Shown one piece after another: positions 57,801-64,000 of a DNA stretch of 64,000 bases. The translations under genes and the position numbers were made by a program. The notes below the pieces were generated by a model. It did no database searches. It saw nothing but the letters and a program-made list of their open reading frames with translations, and was not told the DNA's origin. Source of the DNA: DASZIT01 sp963709665. Its GTDB lineage: Bacteria > Actinomycetota > Acidimicrobiia > Acidimicrobiales > RAAP-2. The stretch spans positions 62,001 through 126,000 of the forward strand of contig CAVPWU010000011.1 of the NCBI GenBank assembly GCA_963709665.1. Direction: 5' to 3'. Every line of letters begins with the position of its first letter. Within the stretch, counting starts at the first letter, position 1.

Positions 57801-58867
57801 GCCGGTCACCGTCGGGAACGTCACCAGTGACGTGGTCACCGGCCTCACCAACGGGACCGCCTACACCTTCACGGTGGCGGCGATCAACGCGGTGGGCACC
57901 GGCCCGGCCTCGGCAGCGTCCAACTCGGTGACGCCGGCGGCCGGCCACCACCGTGCCGGGGGCCCCGACCATCGGGACGGCCACCGCCGGCAACGCCTCG
58001 GCGACGGTCACCTGGACGGCGCCTGCCTCCAACGGCGGCTCGGCCATCACCGGGTACGTCATCACCCCGTCGTCCGGCTCGCCGGTCACCGTCGGGAACG
58101 TCACCAGTGACACGGTCACCGGCCTCACCAACGGGACCGCCTACACCTTCACGGTGGCGGCGATCAACGCGGTGGGCACCGGCCCGGCCTCGGCGGCCTC
58201 CAACTCGGTGACCCCGACGGCTCCGGCCACGGTGCCGGGGGCTCCCACCATCGGGACGGCCACGGCCGGCAACGCCTCGGCGACGGTCACCTGGACGGCG
58301 CCTGCCTCCAACGGCGGCAGTGCCATCACCGGCTACGTCATCACCCCGTCGTCCGGCTCGCCGGTCACCGTCGGGAACGTGACCAGTGACGTGGTCACCG
58401 GCCTCACCAACGGGACCGCCTACACCTTCACGGTGGCGGCGATCAACGCGGTGGGGACCGGCCCGGCCTCGGCAGCGTCCAACTCGGTGACGCCGGCGGC
58501 CTCCACCACCACGGTGCCCGGGGCCCCGACCATCAAGACGGTGACCGCCGGCAACGGCTCGGTCACCGTCACCTGGGCGGCCCCCGCCTCCAACGGTGGC
58601 TCGGCCATCACCGGGTACGTCATCACGCCGTATGTCGGCGGGGTCGCCAAGGGCCCGGTGACGGTCGGCAACGTGACCACCGACACGGTCACCGGTCTCA
58701 CCAACGGGACCGCCTACACCTTCAAGGTGGCGGCGATCAACGCGGTGGGCACCGGCGCCCAGTCGGCGGCCTCCGCCTCGGTCACCCCCAAGGCCCCGAG
58801 CATCTGCTCGGGCCTGCCGGCGTGGTTGATCTTCCTGCTTCATCTGATCTTCCACATCTGCTGCTAG
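54868..58867 (+). CDS. secreted protein with eleven fibronectin type III repeats (one-base frameshift in repeat linker)
   Basis: An AAGGAG site precedes the ATG at 54868. A signal peptide (LGTALATAVVAVGSVVGVAA ending AGA) is followed by a Thr/Ser-rich beta-type domain to about residue 280. Eleven fibronectin III domains of 93 residues come next, with VPGAPTIGTATAGNASATVT, NGGSAITGYVITPSSGSPVT and NGTAYTFTVAAINAVGTGPA. After the eighth domain the frame shifts: one extra base near 57944 sends the first frame to a stop at 58110, while domains 9-11 continue in another frame to 58867. Corrected length is about 1332 residues. The tail CSGLPAWLIFLLHLIFHICC is hydrophobic and ends in cysteines, perhaps a membrane or wall anchor. 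Likely an adhesin or surface scaffold, by inference. Confidence 0.82.
55714..58795 (+). repeat. tandem array of eleven 279-bp repeats
   Basis: The fibronectin region is a DNA tandem repeat with a 279-bp period. Long blocks are almost identical between copies, including silent positions, far beyond what protein conservation needs. The variable parts are the linkers (PTAPAT, PEPATT, PNAPAT, PVAPAT) and the DTLTG/DVVTG choice. The last copy is the most divergent (IKTVTAGNGSV). This points to recent amplification or gene conversion. Confidence 0.9.
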
Positions 58868-58887
58868 CTCCGCCTGGAGTGAGCGAC

Positions 58888-58905
58888 GGGAGGCCTCCGC
58901 CTCCC
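58888..58905 (+). terminator. hairpin 1 after the fibronectin gene
   Basis: GGGAGGC-CTCC-GCCTCCC is a perfect 7-bp stem with a 4-base loop 21 bp after the stop codon. Confidence 0.65.
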
Positions 58906-58911
58906 GGACAC

Positions 58912-58943
58912 GACCGGCCCCGGGGATCTCCCCGGGGCCGGTC
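58912..58943 (+). terminator. hairpin 2, very strong terminator
   Basis: A perfect 15-bp stem (GACCGGCCCCGGGGA and its complement) closes on a 2-base centre. It follows hairpin 1 by 6 bp and precedes the next gene, so together they insulate the two genes. Confidence 0.75.
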
Positions 58944-58976
58944 CGCGCCCCCGAGGACGGTGGGCTCGACGGTCCT

Positions 58977-61460
58977 ATGCTCCCTCACGACATGACCGAC
59001 GCAGCTCCGGCACCGATCCGCAGACCCTGGCGCTCGCTCGTCCTGGCCCCCGCCGGGGACGGGACCACCCGCCGCCGCGGCACCGACCTCTTCCGGGTGA
59101 TCCTGGCGGGCCTGATCGTGGCGATCTGCTGGGTCCTCCAGTTGACCGGAGCCCGGTTCGAGCGTGCTGTCGTCGGCTTCGTCAGTCCGCCACCCAGCGG
59201 GTTCCGGTGGCTGGTGACCCTGGTCTGGGTCCTCGGGTCGTTCGGCCTGATGGTCGTGCTGGCGGGACTGGCCCTGGCTGCCCACCGGCCGGGGATGGCC
59301 CGCGACGTCGTGGTGGCCGGCCTGGGCGCCTGGGGACTCTCCTACCTGCTCGAGGCGATGGTGGGGATCCACGGGGGAGGGACCTCGTTCGCCTCGCTGG
59401 CCCACGTGGACCTCCACTTCCCGCAGCCGCGGGTGGCGGCGGCGGTGGCCATCGCCCTGGCGGCGGCGCCCTACCTGGCCCGGGGTCTCAAGCGGATCAC
59501 CCACCTGGTCATCGTGCTGGTGGCGCTGGCCACCATCGTCCACGGCTCCGGCCTGGTCACCAGCGTGATCGCCGGCATCGCCCTGGGATGGGGCGTGGCC
59601 GCTGCCGTGCAGCTCGCCTTCGGGACCCCGCTCGGCCTCCCCTCGGCGACCGACGTGGCCGGCCTGCTCGGCGAGCTGGGTCTCGGGGTCCACCACCTGG
59701 TGCCGGCAGACACCCAGGAGTGGGGAGTGGCCCGGTATGTGGACGACGGACACCTGGCCGTCTCGGTGTACGGGCGGGACGCCCGGGACGCCCAGCTGTT
59801 CTCCAAGGCCTTCCGGTTCGCCTTCTACCGGGACTCCGGGCCGACCCTCACCTTCACCCGCCTCCAGCAGGTCGAGCACGAGGCCTACCTCACCCTGCTG
59901 GCGGCCAGCCACGGGGCCAGGGCGCCCGCGGTGGTCAGCGCCGCCCGGGCCGGTCCCCGCCACGATGCCCTGCTGGTCACCCGACCGCCGGCAGGCACCA
60001 CCATCGGCCGCCGGTTGGCGGACGCCGCCGAGGCGGCCGACCCGGTGCCGCCGGCGACCGTCGACGACGACGGCGAGGAGGTGGCCGCCCCGCCGGTGAC
60101 CATCGATCTCGACGACCCCACCCTCGAGTCCGTCTTCGACCAGACCCTGGCGCTGCGGACCGCCCGCATCGCCCACGGAGCCGTCGGTCCCGACACCGTG
60201 GTCCTGGGGGACGGCACCGCCGGCCTCATCGACTTCCGCTTCGCCTCCTCCGACGCCAGCCAGGAGCAGCTCGACCGGGATCTGGCCTGCACCCTGGCCA
60301 CGGTGTCCCTGGCGGTGGGCCCGGAGGAGGCGGTGGCCGCCGCCTCCCACCGGGTGCCTCCCGAGGACCTGGCCACCGCCCTCCCCTTCCTCCAACGCGC
60401 CGCCCTCCCCTCCTCGCTGGGCCGCTCCTTCCGGAAGCGCAAAGCGGAGTTGACCACCCTCCGCGAGCTAGGTGCCGAGCGCGCCGGGGTCGACGTCCCG
60501 GAGCTGGCCGAGCCCCGGCGGATCAATTGGGTGACGGTGGCGCTGATCGCCGGCAGCCTGATCGGTGGCTGGGCGCTCCTCGGCGTGCTGCTCGACGTCG
60601 GGCGGTCGTTCGACACCGTCCGGGGCGCCGACACCGGCTGGGTGCTGGCCGTGGTGGTGCTGGCAGCGGCCACCTTCCCGACCCTGGCCCTGGAGGTGCT
60701 CGGCGCCGTGGTCGACCCCCTTCCCTACGGCCGGGTGCTGGCCCTGGAGATCGCCGACACCTTCGTGGGGCTGGCCGGTGGCACCATGGCGGTGATCGCC
60801 ACCCGGGTCCGGTTCTTCCAGCAGCAGGGGCTGAGCCCCACCCTGGCGGTCAGCTCCGGGGTGCTCATCTCCTCGGTCAGCTGGATCGTGAAGGGTGTCC
60901 TCTTCCTCGTCGCCCTGCCGTTCGGCCTCGGGAACATCCACCTCGACGAGTCACCCACCAGCGGCAGCGCCCACACCGCTTGGCTGATCGTGGTGGCCGT
61001 GGTGGTGGTGGCGGTGGCCGCCGGCCTGATCCTCGCCATCCCCCGCTGGCGTCGGGTGGCCCGCAGCAAGCTACGCCCCCGGTACGCCGAGCTCCGCGCC
61101 CAGCTGAAGGCGCTGTCGTCCCGACCCCGGAAGTTCGTGCAGATCTTCGGGGGGGCGCTGGGCTGCCAGCTCGCCGTGGTGTTCGCCCTCAGCGCCTCGC
61201 TCCAGGCCTTCGGCGAGCACGTCTCCATCGCCACCCTGCTGGTGGTGATGACGCTGGCCTCCATGCTGGGAGGGGCCTCGCCGGTGCCCGGCGGGGTCGG
61301 GGTGGTGGAGGCCGGACTCATCATCGGCCTGACGTCGGCCGGCGTGCCCGAGGAGCAGGCGGTGGCCGCCGTCTTCGTCCAGCGGCTCTTCACCTCGTAC
61401 CTGCCACCCATCGCCGGCTGGTTCACCATGATGACCATGCGGAGGCGCGAGTACCTCTGA
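58977..61460 (+). CDS. kinase-like domain fused to LPG-synthase-type (UPF0104/AglD) membrane domain
   Basis: The 827-residue protein starts at ATG 58977 (58992 is equally possible). Several hydrophobic helices (residues about 40-210) come first. A soluble segment then resembles a kinase: VEHEAYLTLLAASHG, ARIAHGAVGPDTVVL as a degenerate catalytic loop and GLIDFRFASSDAS as the metal loop; the catalytic Asp of the HRD/HGD motif is replaced. The C-terminal third has the family features of lysylphosphatidylglycerol-synthase transmembrane domains: ALEIADTFVGLAGGTMAVIA, FFQQQGLSPTLAVSSGVLIS and GGASPVPGGVGVVEAGLIIG. There is no aminoacyl-transfer domain. Likely a lipid or glycolipid flippase with a regulatory pseudokinase; this is inference. 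Confidence 0.85.
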   Translation: MLPHDMTDAAPAPIRRPWRSLVLAPAGDGTTRRRGTDLFRVILAGLIVAICWVLQLTGARFERAVVGFVSPPPSGFRWLVTLVWVLGSFGLMVVLAGLALAAHRPGMARDVVVAGLGAWGLSYLLEAMVGIHGGGTSFASLAHVDLHFPQPRVAAAVAIALAAAPYLARGLKRITHLVIVLVALATIVHGSGLVTSVIAGIALGWGVAAAVQLAFGTPLGLPSATDVAGLLGELGLGVHHLVPADTQEWGVARYVDDGHLAVSVYGRDARDAQLFSKAFRFAFYRDSGPTLTFTRLQQVEHEAYLTLLAASHGARAPAVVSAARAGPRHDALLVTRPPAGTTIGRRLADAAEAADPVPPATVDDDGEEVAAPPVTIDLDDPTLESVFDQTLALRTARIAHGAVGPDTVVLGDGTAGLIDFRFASSDASQEQLDRDLACTLATVSLAVGPEEAVAAASHRVPPEDLATALPFLQRAALPSSLGRSFRKRKAELTTLRELGAERAGVDVPELAEPRRINWVTVALIAGSLIGGWALLGVLLDVGRSFDTVRGADTGWVLAVVVLAAATFPTLALEVLGAVVDPLPYGRVLALEIADTFVGLAGGTMAVIATRVRFFQQQGLSPTLAVSSGVLISSVSWIVKGVLFLVALPFGLGNIHLDESPTSGSAHTAWLIVVAVVVVAVAAGLILAIPRWRRVARSKLRPRYAELRAQLKALSSRPRKFVQIFGGALGCQLAVVFALSASLQAFGEHVSIATLLVVMTLASMLGGASPVPGGVGVVEAGLIIGLTSAGVPEEQAVAAVFVQRLFTSYLPPIAGWFTMMTMRRREYL

Positions 61461-61473
61461 GGTCGGTCGGCGC

Positions 61474-62571
61474 CTACCGGTCGGCGGGACGACCCCCCCG
61501 GGCCCGGACGGAGCCGTACCACCCCCGGGGGATGACCAGCCACCGGTAGGTCCGGGTGGCCCGGAGCTCGGCCAGCTGCCGGCCGAGCTCGGCACTCCGG
61601 TCCCCGGCCGCGGCCAGCGCCTCCTCGGCCGCCCCCCGCCGGGCCCGCTCCACCTCCAGCGCCTCCACGGCCGCCACCCGGGCCGCCTCCACCTCCGCCA
61701 CCCTCGACCGGGCACGGGCGGCGTCCCGCTGGGCCACCGTCCGGGCCGCCACCGCCTCGGCCACCTGGTCGAGACGGTCGCGCCCCGCCCGACCCGTCGC
61801 CGTCACCCCGTCCTCCACCCCCCGCCGCTCGATCAGGGCGGTCCGGTAGTTGGCCACCAGCGACGACAGGTACCGGGCCAGGAGCCCGCGATGCTTCTCG
61901 GCGATGGCCACCGCCTCGGCCACCGCCACCACGTCGTCGGGCGGGGGCGGCTCCCGGTCGGGCCGGTCGAGGACCTCGAAGCCGATCAGGTCGAGCTTGG
62001 CGAACCGCCAACCGGCCGCCGTCAGACCCAGCCACAGGTCCCACTCCAGCTGGTCCACCAGCTGCTCGTCGAAGCCACCGACGTCGTCGAGGGCGCGGCG
62101 CCGCACCAGCCCGAGGGTCCCCAGGTGGTTGCCGGTGACCAGCAGGGTGGGATCGTGCTCACCGAGCTCGATCCGGGCACCCGTCGATCGGTGCCGGCCG
62201 TCGGCCGTGACCACCGCCTCGGTGGGGTCGTGGTCGAGCCGGGCGGCGGCGCCCTCCACGAACTCGGCGGTGGGGACGGCATCGGTGCCCAGGTGGAGGA
62301 GGTAGGGCGCACGGGTCATCCGGGTGCCCAGGTTCCGGGCCCGGCCCAGGCCGGCCTGGTCCTGGCGGACCACCTCCACCCCCCGCCGCTCGAGGGTGTC
62401 CAGCGCCACCAGCGCCTCGGGGAGCCGCGAGCCGTCGTCCACCACCAGCACCTCGCCCACCGTCACGGCCTCCAGCGCCGCCACCACCTCGAGGAGTCCG
62501 GCACCATCGTCCCGCCCGGTGACCACCGCCGCCACCCGGGAGCTGGGTGTCCCGTCGGCCGATCCCGTCAT
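61474..62571 (-). CDS. family 2-type glycosyltransferase with C-terminal coiled coil
   Basis: The 365-residue protein has a GT-A core: AAVVTGRDDGAGLLEVVAAL, VGEVLVVDDGSRLPEALVAL, RQDQAGLGRARNLGTRMTRA, then GNHLGTLGLVRRRALDDVGG and FDEQLVDQLEWDLWLGL (the ED/DW-type base motif). Residues about 270-340 are a long Ala/Glu/Arg-rich coiled coil (ARSRVAEVEAARVAAVEALE), ending RTYRWLVIPRGWYGSVRARG, a tail typical of surface-polysaccharide glycosyltransferases. Its ATG overlaps the upstream glycosyltransferase stop (ATGA), so both work on the same glycan, probably cell-surface polysaccharide. Confidence 0.87.
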   Translation of the reverse strand: MTGSADGTPSSRVAAVVTGRDDGAGLLEVVAALEAVTVGEVLVVDDGSRLPEALVALDTLERRGVEVVRQDQAGLGRARNLGTRMTRAPYLLHLGTDAVPTAEFVEGAAARLDHDPTEAVVTADGRHRSTGARIELGEHDPTLLVTGNHLGTLGLVRRRALDDVGGFDEQLVDQLEWDLWLGLTAAGWRFAKLDLIGFEVLDRPDREPPPPDDVVAVAEAVAIAEKHRGLLARYLSSLVANYRTALIERRGVEDGVTATGRAGRDRLDQVAEAVAARTVAQRDAARARSRVAEVEAARVAAVEALEVERARRGAAEEALAAAGDRSAELGRQLAELRATRTYRWLVIPRGWYGSVRARGGRPADR

Positions 62572-64000
62572 GCCCGCACCCGCCGGCCGACCCGCAGTCG
62601 TTCGGCGTGGACCGCCAGGGCGTCCCCCACCACCCGGGGGTCCCGGGTCCGCTCGAGGTGGTCCCGGGCCCGGGCCCCCAGGGCGTCGGCCCCGGCCGGG
62701 TCGTCCCGGACCCGGCGGAGGGCGGCAGCGGCGGCGTCCAGGTCGGGGTCGGCCCACCGGCCCAGCCCGGCATAGACCGGGGTGCCCGACGGGATGGGGA
62801 CCAGGTCGGCCGGGACCAGGTGGGCGGTGTCCTCGTCCATGAAGTCGAGGTTGCCCGACCAGCCGGTGGCCACCACCGGCCGGCCCAGCGCCATGGCCTC
62901 GGCCATCCCCAGCCCGAACCCCTCGCTGCGGTGGAGCGAGGCGTAGCAGTCGCAGTGCTCCAGCATGGCCTTGACCTGGCGCGCCCGGACGTGGCCGTCG
63001 ACGACCCGGATGTCCGGCCGGTCCACGGCGGCCCGCAGCCGATCGAGGTCCTCCCAGTAGACGTCGCCACCCACCGTCTTGATCACCAGCTGGGCGCCGT
63101 CGTCGGGACCGAACGCCCGGCGGTAGGCCTCCATCAGACCCAGCGGGTTCTTCCGCTCCACCACGCTGGCGAAGTCGAAGGTGAACAGCACCAGGAACCC
63201 TTCGGGGAGCCCGAGGTCGGCCCGGGTGGCGTGGGTCCGCCAGGTGGGAACCTCGACGGGCAGGGGCACCCGGACCACCCGGCCCCGCCCGGCTCCCTCG
63301 AGGGCGCCGGCCACGAACTCGCTGGGCGCCCAGACCTCGTCGAGCAGGTCGAAGGCCGGCCACAGCGACTCCGGGAAGCGCTCCGCCTCCCAGAACCACA
63401 GCCCGACCGAGCTCCGGTCCCCCAGGTGGTGGGCGGGCAGCCGGCTCCGGACCGACGGCCACCGGTCGGCGTTGATGCAGAAGACGTTGGTGTCGTGGGA
63501 CCACCCGGCGTCCCAACCGGTGCCGGGGTCGTGGGCCAGGGCGTTGGCGGTGTCGTCGGAGGCGGCGGCGCTGACCGGGAGGCCGGCAGCGGCGGCGGCG
63601 GCCAGGATGAGGCGGGCCGCCTGCCCCACCCCCAGCTCGGCGTGGAGGTAGCCGAGCACGTTGAGCCCCGGCAGAGGACGACCCGGGGACGGATCGGGGT
63701 GACCCAGGCGCCGGCGGAGGGCGGCGGGCAGCCCCGTGGCTCTCGGGTCCTCGGCGGTGACCGCCCAGTGCTCGAGGTCGCGCGCCGAGACGTCGTCGTG
63801 GAGCGGGTCCGGGAAGGCCTGCTGCAGGTCGGTGCCGTACGACCAGACGGCCGACAGCAGGGCGGGCAGGCCGGTGGGGCCGATCTCCCAGGACGCCAGC
63901 CACTCCTCGAAGCCGTCCGGGTCGTCGAAGGGGTTGGGTGGCGGTGGCCGGCGGAGGGCGTCCGCCTCCTTCAGCCCGGCGCGGTAGGTACGGCGGCGGG
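62568..64000 (-). CDS. glycosyltransferase (GT4-like), 5' part beyond the window
   Basis: The frame is open from the window edge to a stop at 62568. The visible N-terminal part contains NPFDDPDGFEEWLASWE and TDLQQAFPDPLHDDVSARDL, a region typical of rhamnan-type multi-domain glycosyltransferases. Then come LPGLNVLGYLHAELGVGQAA, VFCINADRWPSVRSRL and VGLWFWEAERFPESLWPAFD. The donor half shows FTFDFASVVERKNPLGLMEA and ASLHRSEGFGLGMAEAMALG (ExGxGxxxxE). This group assembles rhamnose- or mannose-rich cell-wall glycans. At least 476 residues are visible; the true start lies outside. Confidence 0.87.
   Translation of the reverse strand, partial: RRRTYRAGLKEADALRRPPPPNPFDDPDGFEEWLASWEIGPTGLPALLSAVWSYGTDLQQAFPDPLHDDVSARDLEHWAVTAEDPRATGLPAALRRRLGHPDPSPGRPLPGLNVLGYLHAELGVGQAARLILAAAAAAGLPVSAAASDDTANALAHDPGTGWDAGWSHDTNVFCINADRWPSVRSRLPAHHLGDRSSVGLWFWEAERFPESLWPAFDLLDEVWAPSEFVAGALEGAGRGRVVRVPLPVEVPTWRTHATRADLGLPEGFLVLFTFDFASVVERKNPLGLMEAYRRAFGPDDGAQLVIKTVGGDVYWEDLDRLRAAVDRPDIRVVDGHVRARQVKAMLEHCDCYASLHRSEGFGLGMAEAMALGRPVVATGWSGNLDFMDEDTAHLVPADLVPIPSGTPVYAGLGRWADPDLDAAAAALRRVRDDPAGADALGARARDHLERTRDPRVVGDALAVHAERLRVGRRVRA

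Noticed and set aside
55714..58795. CRISPR-like array
   Set aside because: Repeat unit is 279 bp, fully coding for fibronectin domains, with no short spacers; there are no cas genes in the window.
1..64000. tRNA, rRNA, tmRNA or other known RNA genes
   Set aside because: I looked for T-loop GGTTCGAATCC-like strings, CCA ends and rRNA landmarks and found none convincing.
1..64000. Integrated element, phage or insertion sequence
   Set aside because: No transposase, integrase, terminal inverted repeat or tRNA-adjacent attachment site is evident; composition is uniform apart from short regulatory gaps.

Overview
The window is very GC-rich and carries the habits of an environmental actinobacterium: many GTG starts, ATGA/TGATG gene overlaps, F420-type luciferase-like oxidoreductases, paired heteromeric acyl-CoA dehydrogenases, a mycobacterial-type DapC-like aminotransferase and FtsX-type permeases. 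A secreted protein built of repeats around GYWLVASDGGIFAFG and a large fibronectin III repeat protein are both familiar from Acidimicrobiia, so that class is my best guess. This is an inference from gene content only, because no rRNA or tRNA gene is visible. The DNA looks like an ordinary chromosome: I see no phage, IS element, CRISPR array or integron.

Layout. 1-2.7 kb: end of a VOC protein, a small membrane protein, a frameshifted patatin and a cysteine-less DksA-like protein. 2.9-8.5 kb (minus strand): an oxidative catabolic cluster with a Fe(II)/2-oxoglutarate dioxygenase, two carboxymuconolactone-decarboxylase-like proteins, a Rieske oxygenase with a small unknown partner, a luciferase-like oxidoreductase and a hydroxyisobutyrate-dehydrogenase-like enzyme. 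8.7-38 kb: a large acyl-CoA catabolic region with three AMP-forming acyl-CoA ligases, two split acyl-CoA dehydrogenase pairs plus two single-chain ones, an enoyl-CoA hydratase-like protein, CoA transferase, amidohydrolase, aldehyde dehydrogenase, P450, two SDRs, a MaoC/CitE pair, a phosphotransferase and two TetR regulators. Together these could activate, oxidise and cleave a hydrophobic acid such as a terpenoid, steroid side chain or aromatic acid; the substrate cannot be read from the sequence.

38-52.9 kb is mostly housekeeping and stress functions: lipoproteins, a glycosyltransferase, a Fur-family regulator divergent from a nickel/cobalt permease, an SRAP (HMCES-like) protein, ClpP divergent from an SRPBCC-ArsR operon, and an ABC exporter. 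52.9-64 kb is the cell-surface region: two divergently transcribed secreted repeat proteins separated by a structured 576-bp intergenic region, a kinase-like/LPG-synthase membrane fusion protein, and two glycosyltransferases.

AT-rich inverted or direct repeats sit in most divergent promoter gaps, so the catabolic operons are probably controlled one by one by local repressors. Five otherwise intact genes are each interrupted by a single-base frameshift (near 1640, 4291, 26943, 34259 and 57944). This is either residual sequencing error or recent decay and must be kept in mind when using the translations.
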